DNA of 64,000 bases, from contig NC_012623.1 in assembly GCF_000022485.1 (NCBI RefSeq), positions 2,320,501-2,384,500 on the forward strand, in the 5' to 3' direction. The notes under the pieces are model-generated. The model was not told where the DNA came from, did no database searches, and worked only from the letters and a program-made list of their open reading frames with translations. This document shows, one piece after another, positions 47,002 through 55,983 of the stretch (the stretch's first letter is position 1; every line of letters starts with the position of its first letter). Both the position numbers and the translations under genes were made by a program. Origin of the DNA: Sulfolobus islandicus Y.N.15.51 (GTDB lineage Archaea; Thermoproteota; Thermoprotei_A; Sulfolobales; Sulfolobaceae).

Positions 47002-48480
47002 TTACCATCTTGTTATTACTACCTTTTTATCTGTGAAGAAATCTACGCTATCTATTTGCCCATGCAGTACGCCAAAGAAGGATTCCTTTCTGCCTCCAAA
47101 TGGAAAGAACGCCATTGGCGCAGCTACACCTATATTAATGCCTATATTTCCGGCGTTGACCTCACGCCTGAACTTTCTAGCATAATAACCACTTGTGGTA
47201 AATATTGATGACGCATTACCATAATTGCTCTTGTTTATAATATCTATTGCCTCATCTAAACTTCTTAGATGAATTATTGACGCTACTGGTCCAAATATCT
47301 CCTCCCTTGCTATCGTCATTTCCGGTGTCACTTCATCAAATATAGTTGGACCCAGAAAATATCCATTGGGATAGTCAAGTACTTTTGCTTCCCTACCATC
47401 TAACAATAGTTTTGCTCCTTCTTCTATACCCTTATCTATATATCCTATTATCCTCTTTTTAGCTTCTTTTGTAACAACTGGGCCCATGTCTACACTTTCA
47501 TCCAAACCGTAACCTATCTTTAATTGTTTTGAAGCCTCTATGAACTTCCTCTTAACATCGTCATAAATATTACCTACTGCTACTAAATTAGCAGCTGCTA
47601 AACATCTTTGCCCTGCATTGCCAAAGAACGCTGAGATAACAGAGGGTATTGTCTTATTTAAATCAGCATCTGGCATTACTACGACAAAGTTCTTAGCTCC
47701 TGCTTGAACAATGGCCTTCTTACCGCTCTTCCCTGCATTTTCATAAATGTACTTTCCTACTCTCGTCGAACCTACGAATGTTACACCTTGGATTAATTTA
47801 TTCGTAAGGAACTCGTCAACTACATCCTTAGCACCGTGAACGACATTTACAACACCTCTAGGTAACTTGACCTCGTCAAAAATTTTAATAATAAAATCCA
47901 TTGGTACTGGAGTTATTTCAGAAGGCTTAATAACCACCGTATTTCCTAAAACTATTGCAAATGGTAAGTACCAGAAGGGAACCATTGTTGGGAAATTGAA
48001 TGGAGTTATAATTCCAAAAACTCCTAAAGGTTCCCTAACAACGGTTTCATCAATATCTTGAGATACTTGATCTAGATGTTCACCCTTATATAAAGTGTAA
48101 GCAACACTTATTGCAGCCTCAACGTTTTCTATAGTTCTCCTCATATCCCCTCTGGCCTCTTGGATGGTCTTTCCGTGGTTTTGAACTATTATCCTAGCTA
48201 TTGTTTCTGAATACTCCTCTAACTTATTCTTAAGCGCGAAGAGGTATTGTATTCTAGTAGTTATTGGGACTTCTCTCCACTTCTCAAATGCCTCTTGAGC
48301 TGATTGTATAGCCTCTCTAACTTCATCTTTAGCTGAGAATGGGACTTCAGCAATAACTTCATCTTTAGCTGGATTATATGCCTTACCTATTGTATCAGTT
48401 TTAGAATCTACAAGCTCACCGTTTATATATAGCTTCAGCCTTCCATAATTCTCCTTTACCTCTTCCAATACCCTACCCAT
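47002..48480 (-). CDS. CoA-acylating type (methylmalonate-semialdehyde) aldehyde dehydrogenase
   Basis: An ALDH of 492 residues from the proposed start. The nucleophile is in NAGQRCLAAANLV. AGAKNF replaces the usual ELGGK, so the general-base Glu is missing, as in methylmalonate-semialdehyde dehydrogenases that transfer the acyl group to CoA. Other segments are TPFNFPTMVPFWYLPFAI and FVGSTRVGKYIYE. It may handle aldehydes from ring cleavage. The frame opens at 48525, but that ATG lies within the island operator. A TATA box (about 48501-48513) points to a leaderless start at the ATG at 48480. Confidence 0.88.
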   Translation of the reverse strand: MGRVLEEVKENYGRLKLYINGELVDSKTDTIGKAYNPAKDEVIAEVPFSAKDEVREAIQSAQEAFEKWREVPITTRIQYLFALKNKLEEYSETIARIIVQNHGKTIQEARGDMRRTIENVEAAISVAYTLYKGEHLDQVSQDIDETVVREPLGVFGIITPFNFPTMVPFWYLPFAIVLGNTVVIKPSEITPVPMDFIIKIFDEVKLPRGVVNVVHGAKDVVDEFLTNKLIQGVTFVGSTRVGKYIYENAGKSGKKAIVQAGAKNFVVVMPDADLNKTIPSVISAFFGNAGQRCLAAANLVAVGNIYDDVKRKFIEASKQLKIGYGLDESVDMGPVVTKEAKKRIIGYIDKGIEEGAKLLLDGREAKVLDYPNGYFLGPTIFDEVTPEMTIAREEIFGPVASIIHLRSLDEAIDIINKSNYGNASSIFTTSGYYARKFRREVNAGNIGINIGVAAPMAFFPFGGRKESFFGVLHGQIDSVDFFTDKKVVITRW

Positions 48481-48520
48481 AGGTAATTCAAAATGATGAG
48501 TCGTTAATATATCTCTTTCA

Positions 48521-48528
48521 AACATGTT
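48521..48528. promoter_or_regulatory. Island operator AACATGTT (aldehyde dehydrogenase)
   Basis: It overlaps the ATG at 48525 and lies directly upstream of the TATA-like GATATATTAAC. This supports translation from 48480 instead. Confidence 0.65.
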
Positions 48529-48774
48529 TCAAACAGATAATGAAAAGATTATGTATAGTGACTTCTCTTTAAGCAAAAAATAAAAGATAATTCTAAATCC
48601 TTGACCTTGTTATGTATTTCTTTTCAAACTCTCCAATCTATAGTAAATACCATTGTGATTAAATAAAGAATTCAATAAAGTGTTTGTAATGAGAACTATA
48701 AAAGATAATTAACAGTAGCCATTGGAATAAATTTGAATTTTTACCATAAATCACTAGTTTATCATATTACAAGA

Positions 48775-49113
48775 TTACCAGAAGGATAAAGATATTTTAA
48801 GCCTTTTAGATAGTGATTGCCCTGTCATATTCAAGATGAAATCTAATACATAGTGGTAGAATGGGGCATTGTTCATAAGCTCTAGAATTCTATCGTCCTT
48901 AATATTGGCGTAAGCTATTCCCAAGGTCTCGGCGATTTTATCTGAATAAAATATGAGTCCACCTTCCGAGAGAATTTCATTTATTATATTAAATAGAATA
49001 TCTGGTTTATCTAATAAACTCATGAAATAGGTTCCAATTTTAACCTTTACGTCACCTTCAGACTTATAAAAACTCTCCAAAGCAACGTTTAAGTATCTTT
49101 CCTTTTTAGTGTA
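48775..49113 (-). pseudogene. 5'-truncated gene of unknown function
   Basis: The frame ends at 48775 and is open upstream to the edge of the IS6-like element, reading YTKKERYLNVALESFYKSEG, then KIGTYFMSLLDKPDIL, and ending LKISLSFW. It has no convincing start. The helical pattern recalls TetR-type regulators, but no helix-turn-helix can be identified. The 5' part was displaced or destroyed by the insertion. Confidence 0.45.
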
Positions 49114-49122
49114 GAGTGTGGA

Positions 49123-49918
49123 GGTAGTGTCGTCGTTAAGTTATTTATATTTGTATAACGAGTATTACTTATGGGTAGGAAGCCTGTATTTAGGCAAGAC
49201 GTTTCTTGTCCCTCTTGTGGTAGTCATCATGTTGTTAAGTGTGGTAGGCCTTTGGGTAGGCAGAAGTTTTTGTGTAGGGATTGTGGTAAGTACTTCTTGG
49301 GTGATGCTAGTTATCATCATCATTCTAGGAAGTTGAGGGAGGAGGCTTTGAGAATGTATGCTAATGGTATGAGTATGAGGGCTATTTCTAGGGTGCTTAA
49401 CGTACCTCTTGGTACTGTTTTCACTTGGATTAAGCGTTATGGTAGGAAAAAGCATGAGAAGTTGGTTGAGTTGTGGGGTAGGGCTAAGGAGCTGGTCAAG
49501 GGTAAGGTTGTTGCTAAGGTTGTTGATGAGATGTGGACTTACTTGTACAAGAATGCTAGGGCTTTTTACAAGTGGGTTTTCACTTGTTACGTGTACACGA
49601 AGCTGGGAGTTTACCTCATTTACTCTGTGGGGGATAGGGATGAGAGTACTTTCCTTGAGGTCAAAAAGTATTTGCCTGACGAGGGTAGATGGGTGAGCGA
49701 TGATTATAACTTGTACTTCTGGTTGAAAGACCACACGGTTGTCTCGCCAGTTAACCCGAACGAGTCCTTTCATTCCTCATTAAGGGATAGGCTAATTAGA
49801 TTCAAGAGAGCAACGAAGGCAGTAAATAGGAGCATTCGCACCATGATGTACTCCATAGCCCTAGTCTTATGGGAGAGAAGGTTAATCCCAGAATTTGTAG
49901 CTTAACGACGACACTATC
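49123..49918 (+). mobile_element. ISC796 (IS1 family), complete
   Basis: The element measures exactly 796 bp between 18-bp terminal repeats (GGTAGTGTCGTCGTTAAG left, GATAGTGTCGTCGTTAAG right, complement), with one mismatch. An eight-base target duplication AGTGTGGA lies at 49115-49122 and 49919-49926. It encodes one IS1-type transposase. Length and family agree with ISC796. The insertion lies in the terminal repeat of another IS. Confidence 0.92.
49171..49905 (+). CDS. IS1-family transposase
   Basis: A 244-residue single-frame transposase. The zinc-finger-like CPSCGSHHVVKCGR...CRDCGKYF N-terminus and the HTH ANGMSMRAISRVLNVPLGTVF precede the DDE core: Asp in VAKVVDEMWTYL, Asp in VGDRDESTF/SDDYNLYF and Glu in NPNESFHSSLRDRL. 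A TATA box (TTATTTATATTT) and the GTATTAC heptamer directly precede the ATG. Intact and probably active. Confidence 0.92.
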   Translation: MGRKPVFRQDVSCPSCGSHHVVKCGRPLGRQKFLCRDCGKYFLGDASYHHHSRKLREEALRMYANGMSMRAISRVLNVPLGTVFTWIKRYGRKKHEKLVELWGRAKELVKGKVVAKVVDEMWTYLYKNARAFYKWVFTCYVYTKLGVYLIYSVGDRDESTFLEVKKYLPDEGRWVSDDYNLYFWLKDHTVVSPVNPNESFHSSLRDRLIRFKRATKAVNRSIRTMMYSIALVLWERRLIPEFVA

Positions 49919-49934
49919 AGTGTGGACAACAATT

Positions 49935-50637
49935 TCATTCATTTGAAATATTTACATTTATTATCACCTTCTTATCTAACAAGTACGTTGGGGTGTAAAG
50001 GATGTTATATATTAGGAAGAATGTTGATAACCACCTAGTTATTATAAACTTGTTAGAATTCCAAGGAAAGTGGAAGTCCATTGATGCAAGCCTATGTTTT
50101 AAGCTTCTGAACCCTTGTTCTGCATAATCCCTCTCGTTGAACGTTACCTTCTCGTGTTCCACGTTTAACCATGAGAAGGCGTTGTATGCAGTTGCCCCAT
50201 CGTGCAAGTAAATTACCTTATCCACCCTCACTTTAAATATTCTCCTTGCTACTTCCTCAGCCCTCTTCATATTTGCCAGAACTACTAAGACATGTACCCC
50301 GCTCCTAACGCTAGTAACCATGAAGAAAGGTATTCCCTTGGTTTTGACGTCCCTAACAATCCACACGTAATAGTACTGGCCATTAGTTAGCCTTAGTCTC
50401 GTCAATCACGTAAACCCCGCTCAATGGCACAGCGTACCTCACGTAACTCAACCTCCTATGATAGTAAAGCAGAGTAGAGTGGGGTAACACGGCCCTCCAG
50501 GAGGATAATCCAGAAACGTAGTTAGCCAAGGCAGAGGCTACGGTCTCCCTAGAGTAAAACCTCGGGCTAAGGTTAATATACTCCATTAATATTAGTATCA
50601 CTTGGGTGAGCACGGGAACCTTCCACCTAGTTCCCAT
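49935..50637 (-). pseudogene. IS6-like transposase, single-base frameshift
   Basis: The first frame (50637-50383) ends just after the first catalytic Asp in GVYVIDETK. The second (50405-49935) continues LTNGQYYYVWIVRDVKTKGI, LHDGATAYNAFSW and FNERDYAEQGFRSLKHRL. Deleting one G in the AAGGCT stretch near 50390-50393 joins them as VIDETKLTNGQYYYVW, restoring about 235 residues, the usual IS6 size. This is either a mutation or a frameshift site. Confidence 0.8.
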
Positions 50638-50761
50638 AATCTCACCCTAAGTAATACCTCCCGTGCTCACCCTAAAAAGGTATTATCATCAACGTTCTAT
50701 TAATAAAGCGCAAACAATTCAAATAATTCATTTTAGATTAACAAAATTGTTGTCCACACTC

Positions 50762-51227
50762 CCATTAATGAGAGTTTCATTAATAAGCTGCAAATCCTAC
50801 TTTGATATGATTTTATTCAAAATTTATAGTAAATAAAGATGTCCCATGATACAATGACTTTCTCTCAATATAGTACATAGCGTATATCTATATTCTCTCC
50901 AAATTTTCGGAGATTTAAAAGTCATTTATAATGCGGAAAAATAAAAATAAATATAGTGTTTATTAATTTAACTTATATAAGTATTTATTTATTATAATAA
51001 TATATAATTTACGTATAAGATGGCTTAGATATTTATCATATTAATATATATTATATCATTCTTCATAATTGAATATAGTTCACAATGAAAAAATAAAATA
51101 TTATAATTATAATAATTTTTCAGTTTTGCTCAAGTAGAACAACATCTCTTGTGGAAGGCTACAAACAGTCTGTAGAAGTCTCAGTACACTTTACGCTGTA
51201 ATAAAGTATAAAATATTACAAAATTGA
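50762..51227. other. Extremely A+T-rich intergenic region
   Basis: No gene is seen. A more G+C-rich patch at about 51125-51200 includes small complementary segments (GGCTACAAACAGTCTGTAG), perhaps a small RNA or a relic. A TATA-like AAAGTATAAAATATT at about 51203-51217 serves the next gene. Confidence 0.35.
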
Positions 51228-52355
51228 ATGTATAATATGGCAGTAGCTATTTTTAACATGATTGTTGACGGAGAAATAAACGTTAAGAACGTTCAAAAAT
51301 TTTTCGATAATCTAATGATAGCAGCAGAAACGCTTTCTAAGACACATACTATCGAACCCTTAAAATCTCTATATGAGAAATACCGAGATGAAGTAAAGGA
51401 ACTAGAGGAGTTAAAAGGTAAAGACGATATTTTCTATTTTTCCTACCTAGTACACAAGGTATTTGATGACTATTTTAATAACGGCAAACTAAAGGGTTTA
51501 CTCGACGAGATCAGTAAGATCAAAATCGATAAAAAAGAGCTGTTAAAAAAGTTTGAAGAAAACGTCGGAGAGATTAAAGAAGATGAGAATTTAAAATTCC
51601 CAGTACTTTGGACCTTTAAGACATACGATTTACTTAGTCTAATGAAGAAGTTCAATTCAATTCAAGATAAAGAATTTGAGGCTGAATATATGGGACTAAA
51701 GGTTTATGTAACTATTAAACCCTTTGAAGGTGAGATAGGTCTCTATGATCCTTTCGTTTTCTTTACCAAGAATCGACCCAGACTAGGAATAAGGTTCGGT
51801 GAAATTGCTATAGATCCCTACGAGGTTAGGATACTACAGCTATATGAAAGCAGAGAACACTTTATATTACCTATTGTGGAGAAAACTTGCGGTAAATTAA
51901 CCTTAAAGACAAAAACCGCATTAACGATCAGCGATCCCCTAAAGTTTAAAAACACAGCGTATTTAACTAGAGCATTAAGATACTCCCACTGGGCATTAAG
52001 GACTTCAAAGTTATCGCTAAGTGAGGTTATTAACTATTTGCCATTCATCCTTAATTCAGTCAATAAGCCAAAAAGCTTTATTAAGAGTGTAATGGATTTA
52101 CATGATAGAATGGAGGAAGAAGGGGTAGATTTGGACTATATTAAGAAAGAAATCGAAACTTTAGGTTGGTATGGAATAAAGTTACCTAATAAACCTATCA
52201 GAAGAGAGGACAGAGGTCTCAATAAGCTAAAAGAACTCTATGACTTGTCTACAAAATTGGAAGATCCTATAGTACTATTAACACATCTCCTTATGACTAT
52301 AATATATGTCTACAAAGTCAATGGTTATGAGTATAAACAATTATTTGTAAGGTAA
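51228..52355 (+). CDS. 375-residue protein of unknown function
   Basis: No family is recognised. The first 150 residues are strongly helical and charged (EKYRDEVKELEELKGKDDIFYF; KKELLKKFEENVGEIKEDE). A central beta-rich part follows (AEYMGLKVYVTIKPFEGEIGLYDPFVFF), then a further helical half with few motifs (YLTRALRYSHWALRTSKLS). No signal peptide or membrane helix is apparent. A TATA box places the transcript start at the ATG (leaderless). It is isolated between mobile elements and a degraded ATPase gene, so it may be accessory DNA. Confidence 0.7.
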   Translation: MYNMAVAIFNMIVDGEINVKNVQKFFDNLMIAAETLSKTHTIEPLKSLYEKYRDEVKELEELKGKDDIFYFSYLVHKVFDDYFNNGKLKGLLDEISKIKIDKKELLKKFEENVGEIKEDENLKFPVLWTFKTYDLLSLMKKFNSIQDKEFEAEYMGLKVYVTIKPFEGEIGLYDPFVFFTKNRPRLGIRFGEIAIDPYEVRILQLYESREHFILPIVEKTCGKLTLKTKTALTISDPLKFKNTAYLTRALRYSHWALRTSKLSLSEVINYLPFILNSVNKPKSFIKSVMDLHDRMEEEGVDLDYIKKEIETLGWYGIKLPNKPIRREDRGLNKLKELYDLSTKLEDPIVLLTHLLMTIIYVYKVNGYEYKQLFVR

Positions 52356-52504
52356 TTTCAACTGATTCAAGGCTATCTTTATTAGAGAAGACTTATCTGT
52401 CCTTCTAAGCCCTAATACTAACATTAATGGTGTCCTTAACTCTTTAAATTTCTCTATTTCGTTTTCCCTATCGAAGAAATCTCTCCTTTCAGTTTTTGGG
52501 TAAG
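52341..52504 (-). pseudogene. Archaeal ATPase (PF01637-type), N-terminal relic
   Basis: The minus strand reads [20 protein letters not shown], then EKFKELRTPLMLVLGLRR, then TDKSSLIKIALNQLK before a stop. PYPKT.xxDFFDRE.EI followed by the P-loop GLRRTxKS is the standard start of crenarchaeal ATPases. The Walker Gly before Lys is changed to Asp. Only about 55 residues remain. The 3' end overlaps the stop of the convergent 375-codon gene. Confidence 0.7.
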
Positions 52505-52506
52505 GA

Positions 52507-53871
52507 TTAAATAGTACTTCTATCCCCAGAAGTTAAATACTTATATGCCAATTCGACATACTTGTCAGGGTTCATTATATCATCTGGATCAATTAACTTC
52601 TTTATCTGATACATTAAATCCAATACACTGACACCATTATGTTTAACTATTTGTTCAGCCATTAACTTAGCCTTCTGCACACCAATACCATGTTCACCAC
52701 TAACAGAACCCCCAAGCTCAATCGCCATTCTAGCTATTTCCTCAAATGCCTTTTCTCTTGCTACCTTATCCTCAATTATTATGTTTGGATGAAGATTACC
52801 ATCACCTATGTGCGAGATAACGTAGAATTTAGTATTATACTTCTCACCTATTTCTCTGAGTCTCCTTATAGCTTCTGGCAGTTTAGAAACTGGTACTACT
52901 ATATCTTCAGCGTAAAATACTTTTTTTGATTCAGCTTTCACTGCTATTGCAGCTTGTGATCTCACTGAATACAATTTCTCTGCCTCTTCGCCTTCAGTAA
53001 TCTTAATATCAACTGCCTTTCCCTCTAATACTTTCAACACATCATCTACACTATCTTCCTCTATTGAAATTAATAACATCCCTCCCTCTGTTTCCTTGAG
53101 GTTTGCAGTCAAGTGTTTATTTAACGCTTTGACTACATCAGCATCAACGTACTCTGACAGCTCTGGCAATATCTTATTCTTCCTCAAGCCTACTATAACT
53201 TCTCCAGCGGATTCAAAATCCTTTAACATTGCAGCTATCATAACCATCTTTCTCTTTGGAATTGGTATTATCCTCAACCAGATTTCCGTTACGATACCTA
53301 AAGTTCCCTCACTTCCAACGAATAAATGAACCAAATCATATCCGGCCCTATTCTTCCTCAATGGTTCTCCGACCTTAATTACCTCCCCATTTGGTAAAAC
53401 AACACGTAAAGATAATACCCATTCCCTGAATGAACCATGCCTTACACCCTTCATCCCTCCAGAGGATTCAGCTACGGCACCACCAACTGAGCATAAAAAG
53501 AAGCTTGCTGGATCTGGAGGTAACATAAAGCCTTTTTTCTCTAGTTCCTCGAAGAGGTCTATTAATTTAATCCCTGGTTGGACTCTTACGTACCAATCAA
53601 TATCGTTTATCTCTAAAATTTTATTCATTTTAGATAGGTCTACTAATATACAGTTTTTATCGCACGAAACAGCTCCGGTTAAACTAGTTCCTTGACCCCA
53701 TGGTATTATGGGTAATCTATTTTTCTTAGCAAATCTAACGATCCTAACGACTTCATCCTCATCCTTGGGGAAGAATACGGCTAATGGTCTTACTTTCTCT
53801 CCGGAAAAATCCTCCCTTTCCTCTACCTTTTGCTCGATATCTTTCAATTCGGTGAAATCCATAATAAACAA
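52507..53871 (-). CDS. FAD-linked oxidase, GlcD/D-lactate dehydrogenase type
   Basis: A 454-residue PCMH-type flavoprotein that oxidises a 2-hydroxyacid such as D-lactate or glycolate. The FAD-binding region has [15 protein letters not shown] and [22 protein letters not shown]. The C-terminal part has [16 protein letters not shown] and [18 protein letters not shown] with the metal/substrate histidines and catalytic Glu-His. Either ATG at 53871 or 53862 could be used. Monocistronic. The physiological acceptor is unknown. Confidence 0.9.
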   Translation of the reverse strand: MFIMDFTELKDIEQKVEEREDFSGEKVRPLAVFFPKDEDEVVRIVRFAKKNRLPIIPWGQGTSLTGAVSCDKNCILVDLSKMNKILEINDIDWYVRVQPGIKLIDLFEELEKKGFMLPPDPASFFLCSVGGAVAESSGGMKGVRHGSFREWVLSLRVVLPNGEVIKVGEPLRKNRAGYDLVHLFVGSEGTLGIVTEIWLRIIPIPKRKMVMIAAMLKDFESAGEVIVGLRKNKILPELSEYVDADVVKALNKHLTANLKETEGGMLLISIEEDSVDDVLKVLEGKAVDIKITEGEEAEKLYSVRSQAAIAVKAESKKVFYAEDIVVPVSKLPEAIRRLREIGEKYNTKFYVISHIGDGNLHPNIIIEDKVAREKAFEEIARMAIELGGSVSGEHGIGVQKAKLMAEQIVKHNGVSVLDLMYQIKKLIDPDDIMNPDKYVELAYKYLTSGDRSTI

Positions 53872-53965
53872 TTATACGTGAGTTAATAAAAGGATTTTTA
53901 TGGGCAAATGAATAGCTTTGTCCCTTATATAATGCTCAAATTTATTCCTTAAAATTAAAAAGTTT

Positions 53966-54160
53966 TTATGGGGAAGTTAAATTTTTCCTCTTTATCCTTT
54001 CAAGCCTTATTAACTCACTTGCCTTACTCCTAAAATCGTTTATTCTAGATTTGATCAGTTTGGCATTTAAAAAACAAAGTGAAATATTAAAGTCTTTATC
54101 CATGACTACCTTACCTTTTTCTAACTGGATTTTTATTTTTCCCAGCCTTAGCTGGACCAT
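53966..54160 (-). CDS. 64-residue hypothetical protein
   Basis: A small basic protein (MVQLRLGKIKIQLEKGKVVM...ELIRLERIKRKNLTSP) with a beta-strand-like start and helical end. It has its own ATG preceded by a perfect palindrome at 54176-54189 and a TATA-like TTTAAATTC at about 54190-54199. No family is recognised. Confidence 0.45.
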   Translation of the reverse strand: MVQLRLGKIKIQLEKGKVVMDKDFNISLCFLNAKLIKSRINDFRSKASELIRLERIKRKNLTSP

Positions 54161-54175
54161 AACCCCGCAATATTG

Positions 54176-54189
54176 ATAACTTAAGTTAT
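54176..54189. promoter_or_regulatory. Perfect 14-bp palindrome upstream of the 64-codon gene
   Basis: ATAACTTAAGTTAT lies 16 bases before the ATG at 54160 and just downstream of a TATA-like sequence, where a bound protein would block initiation. Confidence 0.4.
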
Positions 54190-54199
54190 AGAATTTAAA

Positions 54200-54497
54200 G
54201 ATGTAAATACTTTACCATATATTATTACTGTGGCTTTTCTAAATAGTGTTGATAAAGGGACCTCTGCAGTGAAATCACTTCCTTTAACGTCAATGTTTAA
54301 CGCCCCAAATAAAGTTGGCATTAAGAAGTTGGGTCAGCAAATATTATAGGAAGCTTCTCGTCATAATCATTACCATAAATTTCTACTTTCTATTCCACAA
54401 GAGGAAATCTTTCTTTTCTATATAAACATTTTGTTCTCAATTTAGATAAGTGACTATACTTAAATAAAATGTATTAAATAATAAAAGAAATGCTTTT
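54200..54497. other. Intergenic region without supported genes
   Basis: A+T-rich spacer. No coding frame of note was found on either strand. Confidence 0.4.
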
Positions 54498-54962
54498 TTA
54501 CATGAAGGTGTTTGGCTTTCCACCCAACCTTTGAGACTCGTTTAAATATATATCTCTAGGATCAGCCAAATTTAAGGCTATCTTATACGCTGTGCTATTT
54601 TCACCAAACTTATCCCTCACCATTTCTAAATCTATCCTTCTTACCTCCCTTTCATCGGCAATCCCAACCACGTGTAAGTATTCGTGCAGTAGTATAACGT
54701 ACAAATACTCGTATTCATATCCCATTCTCTTAGCTCTCATATACTGCTCGTAGTTTACATATATTGTGTAATCGTTAGCTCTCACATATGCCAATACTTG
54801 AGGAGGGAGGTAATTAACAAACTCAACTAAAACGTTGGGAATTTCCCTTCCTAACTTCTTCCTTAGTTCTTCCTTAAGCTTTTCAGTTACAATATCTGTC
54901 ATAATGCCGAACGAAGGCATCAAATTAATCTTCTCATTGCAAACTAATTTAAGCTTTCTCAT
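54498..54962 (-). CDS. Small HExxH zinc metallopeptidase-like protein
   Basis: A 154-residue protein carrying VILLHEYLHVVGIADE, a zincin HExxHxxG motif with a following acidic residue. The long upstream extension of the frame (to 55142) covers the promoter and is not used; the ATG at 54962 starts MRKLKLVCNEK. The N-terminal part resembles an archaemetzincin-size fold without its extra cysteines. It is divergent from a coiled-coil protein gene 80 bases away. Substrate unknown. Confidence 0.75.
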   Translation of the reverse strand: MRKLKLVCNEKINLMPSFGIMTDIVTEKLKEELRKKLGREIPNVLVEFVNYLPPQVLAYVRANDYTIYVNYEQYMRAKRMGYEYEYLYVILLHEYLHVVGIADEREVRRIDLEMVRDKFGENSTAYKIALNLADPRDIYLNESQRLGGKPNTFM

Positions 54963-55041
54963 ACGCACAACAGAAGGGAAATTGACGGTTTTAATAAGGA
55001 ATGCAAAAAATAAATATAAATCCTCTACTACTTTGATTATA

Positions 55042-55365
55042 ATGCTTGAAGAATGGATAAAACAACTTGCCGATGCATTAGATAAGTTTGTGGCTGGTGA
55101 GCAATTAACAGAAGATGAGAGAATTATGGTAGCCTCTCTCATTTATGCAACACTGAAACACCTTAAGGATTTCGACGAGTGTAACGAGAAACTTAAAGAA
55201 GTTGAAGAAAAATGTAACAAAAACCTCGATGAGTTAGAAAAGAAATTAGACGAATTGCAAAAGGAATTAGACAAGAAAGAGGTGGAAGTGAAAGAGAAGT
55301 TGAAAACTTTGGACAATTTAATAAAAATAATGGAAGTAAATCCTAGATTATTACCTAAAAACTAA
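55042..55365 (+). CDS. Coiled-coil protein divergent from the metallopeptidase
   Basis: A 107-residue protein starting MLEEWIKQLADALDKFVAGE. It has a long heptad-like helix (EVEEKCNKNLDELEKKLDEL...KEVEVKEKLKTLDN) in the second half. A TATA box AAATAAATATAAAT at about 55006-55019 gives a leaderless start at this ATG; the longer frame upstream is not coding. Its function is unknown, but shared regulation with the peptidase is likely from the divergent layout. Confidence 0.7.
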   Translation: MLEEWIKQLADALDKFVAGEQLTEDERIMVASLIYATLKHLKDFDECNEKLKEVEEKCNKNLDELEKKLDELQKELDKKEVEVKEKLKTLDNLIKIMEVNPRLLPKN

Positions 55366-55422
55366 CTTTAAGCGACTCTGGGACAAAAACTTTAGATACC
55401 TCTTATTTTGTATTATGAACAC

Positions 55423-55551
55423 ATGAATAAGAAGTTAACTCAGAAGGACTTCGACGACTTCAAGGAGTCAATAGAGGACTTGATCAAGCTGTACAAGGAA
55501 AGTAGGCTCAGTAAGATGGAGAACACTGAGGAGAGCGAAGAGGTTAGCTAG
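55423..55551 (+). CDS. Small first ORF of the two-ORF IS
   Basis: A 42-codon frame (MNKKLTQKDFDDFKESIEDL...MENTEESEEVS) placed just inside the IS end, before the transposase frame. The transposase frame is open upstream of its first start and overlaps this ORF. This suggests translational coupling or frameshifting between them. No family is recognised. Confidence 0.45.
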   Translation: MNKKLTQKDFDDFKESIEDLIKLYKESRLSKMENTEESEEVS

Positions 55552-55552
55552 A

Positions 55553-55983
55553 TTAAGGAGGTTCGGTCAAGAGTTAAGGCAGGACATAGATGAAGCAGGG
55601 AAGTTCGTGAAGATCAAGGAAGAACAAGGGAGGAAGAGCAAGTTAACCCCACAAGAGAAGGCGTACATACTGATAATCAAGGAATACCTAGGGTTATCCA
55701 ACAGGGAAACCGCAGAACTGGCATCACTACTGAACCTAACGAAGGAGGAGATAAGCTACAAGACAGTAGAGAGACTATACTTCGACCCTGACGTCTTCGC
55801 CATTCTCTACAACCTGCTCTCAAAGACCGTTGGTGGCCTTAAGGTGGACGCGGTCATAGACGGGACAAGCTATTCCCTAGTAGTGACCAAGCATTACAGA
55901 AGTGAAAGGGAGAAGTCTAGGGAAGAGATGAAGGAAGGGAAGGACTTCGTGTACTCCTTCTTCATCTTTGACTTAGGCAGTAA
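55553..55983 (+). pseudogene. Transposase N-terminal half, cut by the IS256-type element
   Basis: The frame reads RLRRFGQELRQDIDEAGKF, then KLTPQEKAYILIIKEYLGLS, then a HTH-like NRETAELASLLNLTKEE and VDAVIDGTSYSLVV with a likely first catalytic Asp. It is interrupted after FIFDLGSN. The family is not identified. The remaining C-terminal coding sequence is absent. Confidence 0.7.

Larger units (their letters stand above)
49114..50761 (-). mobile_element. IS6-like element, interrupted by ISC796
   Basis: The ends share the inverted repeat GAGTGTGGACAACAATTT. The left repeat is split by ISC796 after GAGTGTGGA. Without the insert and its duplication the element is about 844 bp. It carries a frameshifted transposase. 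A 14-bp perfect inverted repeat (50604-50617 and 50659-50672) brackets the transposase start. Confidence 0.75.

Noticed and set aside
48775-49113. Call as a TetR-family regulator
   Set aside because: Only a loose helical resemblance; no helix-turn-helix could be identified in the remaining sequence.
49165-49773. Large minus-strand ORF opposite the ISC796 transposase
   Set aside because: Low-complexity shadow of the real transposase with no independent features.
54963-55142. Long N-terminal extension of the metallopeptidase frame and the matching extension of the divergent coiled-coil frame
   Set aside because: The two extensions overlap each other across the shared promoter region; internal ATGs with TATA boxes are better starts.
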